From contig NZ_AP018290.1 of assembly GCF_002368415.1 (NCBI RefSeq), positions 620,001-684,000 of the forward strand: a stretch of 64,000 nt of DNA, in the 5' to 3' direction. Below, in pieces: positions 18,677 to 27,668 of this stretch (positions are counted from its first letter, which is position 1; each line of letters starts with the position of its first letter). The stretch comes from Calothrix sp. NIES-4105. Its GTDB lineage: Bacteria > Cyanobacteriota > Cyanobacteriia > Cyanobacteriales > Nostocaceae. A model generated the notes under the pieces. The model ran no database searches. It had not been told where the DNA came from and saw nothing but the letters and a program-made list of their open reading frames with translations. A program made the translations under genes and the position numbers.

Positions 18677-19102
18677 ATGAAATTCGCAAAAATTTTATTG
18701 ACTACTGCTGTCCTAAGTTTAAGCGTAATACCTCAATTTCCTGCAATGGCAGCGAATGGCGAGATTGCTTGTGATTCACTTGTTAGAGACAATGGTTATT
18801 CAGTAATTAACAGGCAGAGTGGTAGACCTGTTTATCGAGATGGACGAGTTGTTAATTATACTTACGTCTATCGTATTCGGAATAATAATAACAGAAATGA
18901 CAGAGATTACAGAAATGATAGGGATTACAGAAATAACAGAAATGATAGGGATTACAGAAATGATAGGGATTACAGAAATGACAGAAATGACAGAGATTAC
19001 AGAAATGACAGGAATTACAGAACAGGTACTCGGTACGGGCGTAATGTTGTGACTTGTGTTTGGAATGCAAGACGTGATTCAGCCAGACTGATTTTACGTT
19101 AA
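18677..19102 (+). CDS. Secreted protein with NDRDYR tandem repeats
   Basis: 141 residues. A signal peptide ends at PAMAA. A short domain with one cysteine follows, then residues about 73-115 are a run of NDRDYR/NDRNDRDYR hexapeptides, and a C-terminal VVTCVWNARRDSARLILR. The repeats are encoded by an 18-base unit (AGAAATGACAGAGATTAC) with minor changes, so copy number is likely unstable. Small exported proteins with such charged repeats are frequent in cyanobacteria. No function is known. Confidence 0.7.
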   Translation: MKFAKILLTTAVLSLSVIPQFPAMAANGEIACDSLVRDNGYSVINRQSGRPVYRDGRVVNYTYVYRIRNNNNRNDRDYRNDRDYRNNRNDRDYRNDRDYRNDRNDRDYRNDRNYRTGTRYGRNVVTCVWNARRDSARLILR

Positions 19103-19300
19103 ACCTACATGTACGCTCCCTTTGTATTTGGAATGGCGCCTGGAACATTGTTTAAGCTTGTCTAAAATTTTTGAATAAACATGTTTAACGAACAGGCGCC
19201 CATATAGATACGTCTCCTATTCTCCATTCTGTAATACATTAGTACGAAATATAGGCACCTGGTAATATATGTTGTTGAGTGGTAGGTATTGAGGCGCCCA

Positions 19301-19564
19301 ATGAGCAAAAAACTTAACAAAATAGATATGCTTCTATTAAAATCTTTAGCAGAAAAACCGCTGTATGGGTTAAAGATTGAAGAGGAATTTAACAAACTTT
19401 ATAATTCGGATTTAACCATTAGCAGTCTTTATCCTAACCTTGATTGGTTAGAGAAAAACGGGTTTATTTCCTCTTGGTGGGTGGAGGAACCCCCGTTAAG
19501 CGGAGGAAAAAGGCGCCGATGTTATGCATTGACTCAATCAGGCAAGCAAGCTTTGGGAGAGTAG
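19301..19564 (+). CDS. PadR-family transcriptional regulator, short form
   Basis: 87 residues from ATG 19301 (a TTG at 19289 is also open). It contains LLLKSLAEKPLYGLKIEEEF and DLTISSLYPNLDWLEKNGFI, the winged-helix core of PadR proteins, and RRRCYALTQSGKQAL forming the wing. There is no C-terminal dimerisation helix, so it is at the short end of the family. The regulated gene is not evident; the neighbours are low-complexity secreted proteins. Confidence 0.75.
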   Translation: MSKKLNKIDMLLLKSLAEKPLYGLKIEEEFNKLYNSDLTISSLYPNLDWLEKNGFISSWWVEEPPLSGGKRRRCYALTQSGKQALGE

Positions 19565-19629
19565 TGGCGCCTTAATTACTCCAACAGTTCTAATTCAGAA
19601 ATTCAATCCCATATTTTTGAGATAGACAC

Positions 19630-19728
19630 CTAGTGGTTTATGTCATTAATTCTGGCTGGTTAGCACCGATAGTACGGTGGGCACTGCCCACCCTACAACC
19701 GTCCAAAACTTATGACATGGAACACTAG
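19630..19728. mobile_element. MITE with CTAGTGGTTTATGTCATTAA ends (copy 1)
   Basis: The left end CTAGTGGTTTATGTCAT and the right end TTATGACATGGAACACTAG are inverted repeats. The interior has a GTGGGCACTGCCCAC hairpin. It ends in the same CTAG that begins copy 2. Confidence 0.75.
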
Positions 19729-19959
19729 TACTCTGTGTCATTAAATTTGGGGGGTATAAATATTAGCAACGGATGAAGAGCGGTGAGGCACTTGCGGTGG
19801 ACGGGTTTCCCGGCATAAGCAAAGTGCCGAACCCGAAGGGATGTAACGGATAAGTAATTTTAAATAACAAAATCTATATGTTTGACGAATAACTCATCCG
19901 TTAAATCCGTTGTATCCGTTGCCAGCCAACCGTCCAAAACTATTGACACAGACCACTAG
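19725..19959. mobile_element. MITE of the same family (copy 2), with nested repeat
   Basis: CTAGTACTCTGTGTCATTAA and ATTGACACAGACCACTAG are the ends, with CCGTCCAAAACT inside the right end as in copy 1. Nested inside are an AACGGAT/ATCCGTT pair and a GCCGAACCCGAAGGG repeat. Copies 1 and 2 share one CTAG. Confidence 0.75.
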
Positions 19960-20379
19960 TTATTTTGTTAGCACTGCTGGTAATATTCGTACTGAGACTG
20001 TAGGATATATCGCACAGAGTGCGTGAATAGTCAATGTCATGGAAAGGGTAGCTTTTTGCTTTGACAAAATCAAAAATTAACAATCAAATCTAAATATTGT
20101 TCATGGAAAACATAAGTATTATTTTCTAGACTGTTATTGAGCGTGTTTGTTGGTGGTTATTCGTTTGATTTAGAGTGAAAAATATTTATTATATCAAACT
20201 ATTTATCAATTTATTTAACTGAATAATAAGCAAAATCTAATTAGCTGTCGTAATATTTATCTAGTTAGACAATAGTATTTATTTATTTTAAATGAAAGTC
20301 AATATTCACTTTCATTAATGTTTTTGATATTCCTCTTTTTGAGGTCAATTCAAGTTTAAGTCATAGGAGTTTAGTTCTA
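19960..20379. promoter_or_regulatory. Long 5' region with palindrome AATGAAAGT/ACTTTCATT
   Basis: No gene is seen. AATGAAAGT at 20291-20299 and ACTTTCATT at 20308-20316 form a perfect 9-bp inverted repeat 64 bases before the next start codon, a candidate operator or RNA hairpin. Confidence 0.45.
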
Positions 20380-21504
20380 ATGGCAACTTTTGGGAATAGC
20401 AATCAAACTGCTGGATTACAAAGTACCAGTAATAATTTAACCGGTAATGGCAATTTTTCTTTTACTAATGGCTTGTGGCAGTCCACTGATGGTAGCACTT
20501 TAGATAGTACGCTTATTAATCGCTTTGGCAGTAGCAGTGATGTTAGCAGTCCATCCAATGGCGCCGCTGATGATAGTAATACCTTTGCTTCCTTCATTGG
20601 TGGTGGCAATTCATCCACAACCAGTGCAGATGGGCAGTACGCCTACAATTACTCGCGACCACTTGACGAGCGGGCTTTAACTGATACTAATAACCCGTTT
20701 AATCAATTGATCGGAGTCATTGGCGGTGACACGAGCGCGTTGGGTGGTGGCAATCCCTTTGCTAGTGGTAGCTCAGATAGTGGTAATAGTGCCTTCAGTG
20801 CTAACAATGGCATCGCTCTTGACAACCTCCCTGGCAACTTGCCATTTGGCAGCACTCCCCCCTCAAACGAGAGTGGTAGCAACTTACCTGAAACTGGCAA
20901 TGGTCTAGCTGTACCTTATAACAGTGACAATTGGATATCTGATGTTCAAAACTTGGATGGTGCAAATGCTACTAACAACAGTGGTCAAGGTAACGGTAAC
21001 TGGAACTACGGTAGTAACAATACAATAGACGGTAATGGTAACTGGAATTTTGGTAGTGGCAACGCAACCAACGGTAACGGTAACTGGAACTACGGTAATC
21101 GCGCCACAACCGCAGGTAATGGCAACTGGGGCTTTGGCAACGATGATACAACCAACGGTAACGGTAATTGGAACTTAGGCAACAGCAACAACATCCTTGG
21201 TAATGCCAATACACAAACTGGTAGTAACAATAATATCCTTGGTAGCGGCAATAACAATAGTGTAAATACCAGCAATCTCCTTGGAAATAGGATTGAAGCC
21301 AGTGGTGATAACAATACACTTATTGGTAATGAAGGTTGGAATTTTTCTGTAAATGGCACACTGATGTCGCTAGGTAGTAATACACCTAGCCAAGCTATAG
21401 GTACTGATGTTAGTAGTTTACTCAGTAGTCCTAACCTTGTAACATCCGCTATGTCAAATCCAGGGTACAACAACCCAAATTATGATTTCTCTGCCATAGT
21501 GTAA
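20380..21504 (+). CDS. Asn/Gly-rich repeat protein
   Basis: 374 residues, start supported by TAGGAG. The protein is dominated by N, G, S and T. Residues about 205-310 hold repeats of the type GNGNWNYGSNN, GNGNWNFGSGN and GNGNWNLGNSN, each about 14 residues, which may form a beta-solenoid like the NxGxGN repeats of mycobacterial PPE proteins. There is no signal peptide, so export by type I secretion or an intracellular role is possible. I recognise no family. The length and codon periodicity make it a credible gene; it ends in a strong terminator. Confidence 0.7.
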   Translation: MATFGNSNQTAGLQSTSNNLTGNGNFSFTNGLWQSTDGSTLDSTLINRFGSSSDVSSPSNGAADDSNTFASFIGGGNSSTTSADGQYAYNYSRPLDERALTDTNNPFNQLIGVIGGDTSALGGGNPFASGSSDSGNSAFSANNGIALDNLPGNLPFGSTPPSNESGSNLPETGNGLAVPYNSDNWISDVQNLDGANATNNSGQGNGNWNYGSNNTIDGNGNWNFGSGNATNGNGNWNYGNRATTAGNGNWGFGNDDTTNGNGNWNLGNSNNILGNANTQTGSNNNILGSGNNNSVNTSNLLGNRIEASGDNNTLIGNEGWNFSVNGTLMSLGSNTPSQAIGTDVSSLLSSPNLVTSAMSNPGYNNPNYDFSAIV

Positions 21505-21516
21505 TCCTCAAGCTAG

Positions 21517-21548
21517 GATTCCCGACTTCTTTAAGAAGTCAGGAATCT
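21517..21548. terminator. Terminator hairpin (TTCCCGACTT family)
   Basis: GGATTCCCGACTTCT, TTAA loop, and GAAGTCAGGAATCT form a near-perfect stem 13 bases after the repeat-protein stop. An outer AGGATTCCC/GGGAATCCT pair nests around it. It could also serve the methyltransferase ending at 21604. Confidence 0.75.
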
Positions 21549-21603
21549 TAAGGGAATCCTAAAAAACAGCTTGGAAGTTTTTACCATAAATTTTTAATAT
21601 TTT

Positions 21604-22332
21604 TTAGCGCTTTGTTGCAGTTGCGTAGATAAAATAATTATCTGTTACCTTGACGTTAGGTTGAAAGCCAGCTTGTATAAGTTTATCCTGAAGTTGCTCA
21701 GGTTGATAAAAGACTTTGACAATTTGGTATTCTTGACCATCATTAAGTTTTCTAGTTATGTATATATTTCCATCAGCTTTGAGAGTATGGTTTTTAGCTG
21801 TAGATGTTGGTTCAAACTGAGAGTCAATAATGAATACTTGTCCACCAACGCGCGTGGATTTGTAAACTTTCTCTAAAAATATATCAATAGATTCTGGTGG
21901 TACGTGCGATAACCAAAATGAAAAAAATACTAAGTCATACTCAGCATCTGGTTCCCATGTAAATAAATCAATTTGACGGTATTCTACATTTCGTGTGTTT
22001 AACTTATGACGATTAATTTCAATGACTTCTTGAGAAGCATCTATTGCAGTAATTTTGTTGCCGATGGTTAAAAGTTCTTGTGTCCAGATTCCTGTTCCTG
22101 ATGCTAGTTCTAATATTTCGTTAACTTTACCTTTATTGAGTAATGCACTTTTTACAATATCAACTTCATTAAACCAACGCGCGTTGAACTCCTCACCACG
22201 GTCATAACGTCCTTGTCTATAAAACCATTCGTCATATTCTGATGCGCGCGCACGGTAATATTCGATTTGTTGCTGGATAATATTATTTATCATAGGTGAT
22301 AATCGCGCAAATTTATATGCTCTCAAACGCAT
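21604..22332 (-). CDS. Class I SAM-dependent methyltransferase
   Basis: Up to 242 residues; ATG 22293 (MINNIIQQQIEYYRARASEY) is a likely start, while the frame opens at 22332. Motif I is ILELASGTG (about residues 73-81), motif II ITAIDAS, and YDLVFFSFWLSHVPPE matches motif III/post-II. The fold is clear but the substrate is not. The N-terminal helix and EYDEWFYRQGRYDRG resemble small-molecule methyltransferases. It is convergent with the repeat protein. Confidence 0.8.
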   Translation of the reverse strand: MRLRAYKFARLSPMINNIIQQQIEYYRARASEYDEWFYRQGRYDRGEEFNARWFNEVDIVKSALLNKGKVNEILELASGTGIWTQELLTIGNKITAIDASQEVIEINRHKLNTRNVEYRQIDLFTWEPDAEYDLVFFSFWLSHVPPESIDIFLEKVYKSTRVGGQVFIIDSQFEPTSTAKNHTLKADGNIYITRKLNDGQEYQIVKVFYQPEQLQDKLIQAGFQPNVKVTDNYFIYATATKR

Positions 22333-22466
22333 CTTAAGAGGGAATGCGTGTTTACCAGGATAAATCTGCTGTTCAAGTAGATTTACTTCTAAATTGCTTA
22401 GTTCTGTTAAAGTATTAATACATTTGATCGCACGGCTTTAATCATAAAACTTTGCAGGCGCCTTTA

Positions 22467-22500
22467 AGATTCCCGACAAATAAAGTGAAGTCGGGAATCT
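22467..22500 (-). terminator. Terminator hairpin (TTCCCGACTT family) of the RTX gene
   Basis: AGATTCCCGAC and GTCGGGAATCT form a perfect 11-bp stem 13 bases after the stop of the RTX-like gene. Confidence 0.75.
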
Positions 22501-22513
22501 GACGACCAAATAC

Positions 22514-23152
22514 TTACACTAGGACGAATTCGTTAGCAGTAAATTGTGTTTGGTTGGCAACATCTGTTTGATTTATGAGATTGCCAAGGACACTGAATTG
22601 ACCTCTGTCACTAAGGTCTGTAGAAAACACAACTCTAGAAAAGCCTAATGTGGTATTAAAGTAGACAAATAGACCAGCATCTGCTGTAATTGCGTTGTTG
22701 TCTGCAATGGCTTGTGCTGCGGCGCCAGCATTAGCAAAACCGTCCTGTAGTACTATTAGATTACTGTCACCGGATAGTTGACCGCTGATACCTGTTTGGA
22801 AACTCAGATTGTTAATGCCAAGCTTATCGCTACTGAAGAACAGCCGATCTTGTCCTATTTGGAAATCAGTAAGGATATCTGGTGGGTTTGCGACTCCTCC
22901 TACAAAAGGGTCGTCAGAGAACAAGAAGATATCATTACCCGTACCACCAGTAAGCCGATCTACACCGCTACCACCATCGAGGAAGTCGTCACCAGCTCCA
23001 CCAAAGAGAAAGTCATTACCATTGTCACCAAATACACTGTCGTTGCCTGAAGCTCCGAACAGAAAGTCATTACCTCCGAAACCTGAAATAATGTCATCAT
23101 CTACAGTCCCGATGATGATATTAGTATTTGCATTACCTGTTAGAATTGCCAT
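22514..23152 (-). CDS. RTX-type calcium-binding protein
   Basis: 212 residues, start supported by GAGGAAAG. From residue about 22 there are five to six nonapeptide-type repeats (GFGGNDFLFG, ASGNDSVFG, GAGDDFLDGG, GTGNDIFLFS), the calcium-binding beta-roll of RTX proteins. The C-terminal half (ILTDFQIGQDRLFF) matches the segment that follows such repeats in secreted cyanobacterial proteins. Secretion is expected through a type I (HlyBD-TolC) system, which is not in the window. Confidence 0.85.
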   Translation of the reverse strand: MAILTGNANTNIIIGTVDDDIISGFGGNDFLFGASGNDSVFGDNGNDFLFGGAGDDFLDGGSGVDRLTGGTGNDIFLFSDDPFVGGVANPPDILTDFQIGQDRLFFSSDKLGINNLSFQTGISGQLSGDSNLIVLQDGFANAGAAAQAIADNNAITADAGLFVYFNTTLGFSRVVFSTDLSDRGQFSVLGNLINQTDVANQTQFTANEFVLV

Positions 23153-23735
23153 ATTCTTTCCTCAAAACTTATGTTTGATTGTTCTTGTACCGACTTTACC
23201 TACCAGTCTTTGGAATGGTGAGCGCTCAGGGTAGTTTAGTTTTTTTTGGCGACTGTAGGCAGCGTTACACTTATCAATAGATGTGGTTTGAAGTTTTTAT
23301 GCATTTTATAACTTCACTTGTTTAAATCTTTACAAATTCTTTACAGCAACTTTATATTTTTTGGATAATTGTAAGTAAAATTTATAACGCTATCTAATTA
23401 GATTTACTGAACATATAGGGCGCGCGTGAATACTGCTTGCATGTATAGCAGTCCGCTCATCATTCGTGAAAAAGTAGGCTGAACAAATTTACCTTATTAG
23501 ACACGGAGTAGACAGAGTAAGAGGGAACAGAGGTTTTTACAACTCAAGCGCGGAATACTATATTTCATTTACACGAAAGCATGTAGCTGAGAGAAACACT
23601 ACACTTTGGCGCTTTTCCTGCGGAAATTTTTGTCGAATTTGAAAAGTTTACATTTAGAGTGTGCATAAAAAAAGATTCTTAACCATTTGAGTGAGTAGAG
23701 AGCTTAAACATTACGTGTAGTTCTAAATCTTCAAA
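23153..23735. other. 583-bp gap, promoter region with a MITE fragment
   Basis: No gene is visible. TATAGCAGTCCGCTCATCAT at about 23446 resembles one end of the MITE family seen at 8018. The rest is AT-rich and may hold the promoter of the isonitrile gene. GGCGCC is absent here. Confidence 0.4.
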
Positions 23736-23747
23736 TTGATATTAAAG

Positions 23748-25622
23748 ATGAAATTAATTATGAATATTGTAAAGATTGAAACCAAGAATAATCAATTGGT
23801 TGTCTCTCAATTTATTAAAATTTTTCGCCAATTACTTGCTACAGCGAAAAATGACTGCTTTGAAACAAAGGGGAAAAGTTTTCTCTCAGAGCAATTAATG
23901 TATTTTATTAATTCTGGTCAACCAATCGAAATGATTTTGCCTGGATTTCCTTGCAAGTCACCCAATACTAACTCTAAAGTATTTGGCTATTTACCTGACC
24001 GAGGAGAAGAAATTGCTTTAAGAAATTTAGATGATTTCTGTGAACAGGTTAGAAAATTTTATGCGCCAGGATGTAAGTTTGTAATTTTTAGTGATGGAAC
24101 GACTTTTTCTGATTTGATTGGAGTTTCTGAAGAAACCCAAGATAAATACAATATTGCTCTCAAAAATCTTATTAAATCACGTCATATTTCCTGGGAGTCT
24201 TTGGATAGCTTTTTCTCCTCAGAAAATGGATATGATAATCTTCGAGAAGAACTTATGAGTCAATACTGTTCGCTTAATAAGCAGCAGGTAGAAGCGCAAA
24301 TTCAAAATGATGAAGAAATACGTCAAACTTACCAGGGGCTGAAAAATTTTCTGTTTCAGGATAATCCTTGGACTGATAGTAATCATCCTGAAAGCAAAAA
24401 AACTAGGCTTAAGCAAAGTGGTGAATTTGCCAAAATTATGATTCAAAGAAATGATGCATTAACGAAGCTGCTATCAGAAAAGTTTCCCCACCATATTCGG
24501 CTTTCTGTTCATTGTCATAATAATGCAGGTCCAAAATTTGCTGTTCATGTGTTACCCAATGATTATCGTTGTATCACTCCTTGGCATAATGTAGTCGTCA
24601 AAACCAAAAACAATGAAGAAATTCTTATGAAAAGAGAAGAAGCTGAAAAATTACCATCAACTGCGAAAGTTTTGTGTCATCAACAACCTTGGTATTTTAT
24701 TGAGTCATCTGAAGAGATTTGGAGTGACTGTGAATTAGAAATTATTAAACCGCCAAGAACTGGAATTCGCATTACTTACCAAGGTAATGATAATCAGAGA
24801 AAGCCTGACTGTTCTTGCCTCAATTCAATGACGTTACAAAATCTCTGTTTAGAATATGGGTTTGTAGTCTTACGAGGTTTTCATGTTGACAGTAAAGAGC
24901 ATCTTGTCAAGTTTTCATCACAGTTTGGAAAACCAGTTATGTGGGACTTTGGGGCTGTACATACGGTTCGACCAAAGAAAGTACCTGATGGTTACATTGC
25001 TTCTCGTGAGGCTGTTCCCTTACATTGGGACGTAAGTATGCCACCCCCTTATTTAGAAGCAAGCGGTCGCTATGAAGATTTTACACCTCAGTTTTTTACT
25101 CTTTATTGTCATCAAGCTCCAGCAAGTGGAGAAGGACAGACCACAGTGGTTGACGGTCGAAGAGTGCTTGAAAATGTCGGCTCCGCAAAAATTGAAGCTT
25201 GGAAACAAGTGGTAATTGATTACTATACTAAACTTACTTATTACGGAGGCAAAGGACGTAGCTACCCATTAATTATGCAACATCCGATTACAGGTGAAGA
25301 TATCCTTCGATATCAAGAAGCCTCTACTTCCAAGTTACAAACCTTTGATCTCTCATCAAAAAGTTTACCACAGCAAGATTTTCAAGAATTAATTGCTGAA
25401 CTGCAAACTTTAGTATATGATGACAACTGTCTGATTTGCCACGATTGGCAGCAAGGCGACTTACTTTTAATCGAAAATCATTACATGTTGCACGGTAGAA
25501 CTGCTGCAAGCGATTTAACCGACGATCGAGAACTTTGGCGCGTGCAATTATTATCAAAAGATAGCACACAAAAATCTGTATCGGATTTTCCTCTAACTCC
25601 AGATTTAAACAAAGTCGCCTAG
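23748..25622 (+). CDS. Fused isonitrile synthase/Fe(II)-2OG dioxygenase
   Basis: About 624 residues (start at ATG 23748 or 23760; no good ribosome site). The N-terminal half is of the PvcA/Dit1 isocyanide-synthase family: MILPGFPCKSPN, KVFGYLPDRGEEIAL, then YAPGCKFVIFSDGTTFSDL. These enzymes convert an amino acid, typically tyrosine or tryptophan, to an isonitrile with ribulose-5-phosphate. The C-terminal half is TauD-like, with the iron ligands HxD (VPLHWDV) and the distal histidine (HYMLHGR), plus LWRVQLL with the 2OG-binding arginine. IsnA and IsnB are usually two neighbouring genes; here they are one protein. There is no other biosynthetic gene nearby. No GGCGCC occurs from 22726 to 26007, unlike most of the window, so it may have been acquired. 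Confidence 0.85.
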   Translation: MKLIMNIVKIETKNNQLVVSQFIKIFRQLLATAKNDCFETKGKSFLSEQLMYFINSGQPIEMILPGFPCKSPNTNSKVFGYLPDRGEEIALRNLDDFCEQVRKFYAPGCKFVIFSDGTTFSDLIGVSEETQDKYNIALKNLIKSRHISWESLDSFFSSENGYDNLREELMSQYCSLNKQQVEAQIQNDEEIRQTYQGLKNFLFQDNPWTDSNHPESKKTRLKQSGEFAKIMIQRNDALTKLLSEKFPHHIRLSVHCHNNAGPKFAVHVLPNDYRCITPWHNVVVKTKNNEEILMKREEAEKLPSTAKVLCHQQPWYFIESSEEIWSDCELEIIKPPRTGIRITYQGNDNQRKPDCSCLNSMTLQNLCLEYGFVVLRGFHVDSKEHLVKFSSQFGKPVMWDFGAVHTVRPKKVPDGYIASREAVPLHWDVSMPPPYLEASGRYEDFTPQFFTLYCHQAPASGEGQTTVVDGRRVLENVGSAKIEAWKQVVIDYYTKLTYYGGKGRSYPLIMQHPITGEDILRYQEASTSKLQTFDLSSKSLPQQDFQELIAELQTLVYDDNCLICHDWQQGDLLLIENHYMLHGRTAASDLTDDRELWRVQLLSKDSTQKSVSDFPLTPDLNKVA

Positions 25623-25623
25623 T

Positions 25624-25687
25624 AGGGTGTGTGAAAGCCATTACAGTCAAGACTTTAAACGAAAAATTTAAATGCTTTCACGCACCA
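25624..25687. repeat. GGTGYGTGAAAGC palindromic repeat (copy 1)
   Basis: GGTGTGTGAAAGC and GCTTTCACGCACC flank an AT-rich loop with ACTTTAAACG, right after the isonitrile gene stop. A second copy lies at 38006-38066. It may double as a terminator. Confidence 0.65.
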
Positions 25688-26229
25688 CCAAAGGAATGCC
25701 GGTGCGATCAGGCTACAAGTCTTTTCGTCTTGAATGGAATTTTTCTGTGGCGTCACACACCCTACCCAATTTTTTGTTGGGCTTACCCTGCCCCTGATAA
25801 AATTAGCATAAATAAAAACCCTGACTTTATCTTGATTTATGTCAGGGTTTTTCGGATTTAAATTAATTTTGATTAAAATGCAAACTCCTAAAACATTTTT
25901 GGTGGAATTTACTGAGGGCTTTAAATTAATGTGTGCTTTGTGTAGTTCCAGATTAATAAAATATTTTTTTGTAAATCCTTTCACTGTAAGGGTTTCGTAA
26001 TGATGCGGCGCCGTAAAATGATGTTTTGGTAATCGGTTCCAGTATAGAAACTGTCATAAGCTGGGTTGAATTTAAGAACAGAAGATATTTTCATTAGTAA
26101 GAATCAAACAAGAGATGCGCGGAGATATTTTGCTTTTTGGGCGAAATAAAATAACGTAGCAGTCTCAAAGTGCATTTAACCAGGGTGACGTTTAATTCTT
26201 GATAAAATTTTAGAGGTTGAACGCTCGTA
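25688..26229. other. Intergenic stretch before the beta-helix gene
   Basis: After the terminator at 25814-25852 the sequence is AT-rich with one GGCGCC at 26008. No gene is seen. The promoter of the beta-helix protein is expected in 26100-26220. Confidence 0.4.
25814..25852. terminator. Strong bidirectional terminator hairpin
   Basis: AAAAACCCTGAC and GTCAGGGTTTTT form a perfect 12-bp stem with a 15-base loop; A-rich on one side and T-rich on the other. Confidence 0.85.
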
Positions 26230-27636
26230 ATGGTATTAAATCAATCAACAACGAATTCTTTAGACATTCCTGCTTCATCTGGAATGACTTACCACGTTTC
26301 AACAAACGGTTTGGACACTAATTTAGGTACTGCGGCAAGTCCTTGGAGAAGTATCAATCATGCGACATCGAAAGACTCTCCTATCCAAGCAGGTGACACT
26401 ATCGAAGTAGAATCAGGTGTTTACACAGAGACAATCACTCTTGAGAAATCAGGTAATTCTAGTCTTGGTAATATTACACTCAAAGCTGACGGCAACGTTA
26501 CTTTGCGTGACCCCAATCCAAGTCAAGGTGGTTTTAGAGAAGGTGTAATTCAATCGGCAGGTCAAGGCTATTGGACTATTGATGGTTTTCGGATTGAAAA
26601 TACTTCTTGGGCTGGTATTTCACTGCGTGATGCGAACAATATGATTGTGCAAAACAATCACACTTACCAGACTGGTGCATCGGGAATTATCGTTCTTCCT
26701 GATACTTACTACGATGGTGGTGAAGCTGAAGTCACCAGTTCTAACATTAAGATTCTGAACAACACTATTGAACGAGCTAACTGGAATTGGAAAACAAGCG
26801 CAGACTTGGGGACTCAGGAGTCTTTGAGTATATGGGGTGTGGATGGATTTGAAGTTGCCAACAATATTGTTAAACAAGGAAAAACAGAAGGTATTGATGC
26901 CAAAGTTGGTTCCCGCAATGGCTCAATTCACGATAACACTGTTACTGCTCAAGCCATAATATCTGGAACACCGCAAGGTTACAACGGAGGTCCAGCGATT
27001 TACCTTGATGGAAACCGCGCGACGATGTTCAATATTAGCGTCTACAACAATACTATTTACAACAACACCGCTGACGCTATCGCTATTGCGGATGAAGTTC
27101 CACAACAAGGAGATGTACATGATATCCGCGTCTTCAATAACGTTGTCTATGGCAATGGAATACAAGGTATCAATGGTGGTTCAGGTATTGCCATTCAGTC
27201 AAATGTTCATGACGTTGAAATAGAGCACAATACTTTCTTCGATAACGTTCAAGCGTTTAATATTGATGGTCTAAACTGGGGTGGTAAAAAAGCAAGTGAT
27301 ATCACAATCCGGAACAATATTTTTGCCAACAGCACATACCGGAATGGATTCATTGGTGACACAGACAACGTAACCATAAGTCAGAATTTGTTCACCAATG
27401 GCTTTTCCGAACTCTACCAAAAGCAGGGAGCATTAGGAAACTTACAAGACAGTGACAATATTATTGGAAATGTTGAATTCGTCAATGCTTCAGAAAATGA
27501 TTTTCATCTGTTATCCTCTTCACCAGCTATTGATGCTGGTTTTAAAGGAATTGGCGCCTATGCAGACAAGGATAAGGATGGAATTATTCGTCCTCAAGGT
27601 CGAGGTAACGACATAGGTGCTTTCGAGTACCGTTAG
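26230..27636 (+). CDS. Right-handed parallel beta-helix protein (polysaccharide lyase-like)
   Basis: 468 residues. YHVSTNGLDTNLGTAASPWR near residue 21, then PIQAGDTIEVESGVYTETI, is the start of the pectate-lyase-like beta-helix fold. Repeats of the form NNTIxxN (ILNNTIERAN, VYNNTIYNN, IRNNIFANS) stack the coils. The C-terminus GRGNDIGAFEY is the usual end of this family. There is no cleavable signal peptide. Related proteins cleave or bind uronic-acid polysaccharides, or are adhesins. Catalytic residues cannot be placed. Confidence 0.8.
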   Translation: MVLNQSTTNSLDIPASSGMTYHVSTNGLDTNLGTAASPWRSINHATSKDSPIQAGDTIEVESGVYTETITLEKSGNSSLGNITLKADGNVTLRDPNPSQGGFREGVIQSAGQGYWTIDGFRIENTSWAGISLRDANNMIVQNNHTYQTGASGIIVLPDTYYDGGEAEVTSSNIKILNNTIERANWNWKTSADLGTQESLSIWGVDGFEVANNIVKQGKTEGIDAKVGSRNGSIHDNTVTAQAIISGTPQGYNGGPAIYLDGNRATMFNISVYNNTIYNNTADAIAIADEVPQQGDVHDIRVFNNVVYGNGIQGINGGSGIAIQSNVHDVEIEHNTFFDNVQAFNIDGLNWGGKKASDITIRNNIFANSTYRNGFIGDTDNVTISQNLFTNGFSELYQKQGALGNLQDSDNIIGNVEFVNASENDFHLLSSSPAIDAGFKGIGAYADKDKDGIIRPQGRGNDIGAFEYR

Positions 27637-27668
27637 TGGTTCATGTCATTAAATTTGGAGAGTTAGGT
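27637..27668. repeat. Single end of the CTAGTGGTTTATGTCATTAA MITE family
   Basis: TAGTGGTTCATGTCATTAAA right after the beta-helix stop matches the ends at 19630 and 19725. The partner end is not found nearby, so this is a solo fragment. Confidence 0.55.

Noticed and set aside
18880-19025. CRISPR-like periodicity
   Set aside because: Units are contiguous, 18 bases long and coding, with no unique spacers.
18852-19148. Minus-strand Cys/His-rich frame over the NDRDYR gene
   Set aside because: A shadow of the 18-base repeats; the plus frame has a signal peptide and a sensible start.
20972-21473. Minus-strand frames opposite the Asn/Gly repeat gene
   Set aside because: Composition (Tyr/Cys or Leu/Pro rich repeats) simply mirrors the repeats of the real gene.
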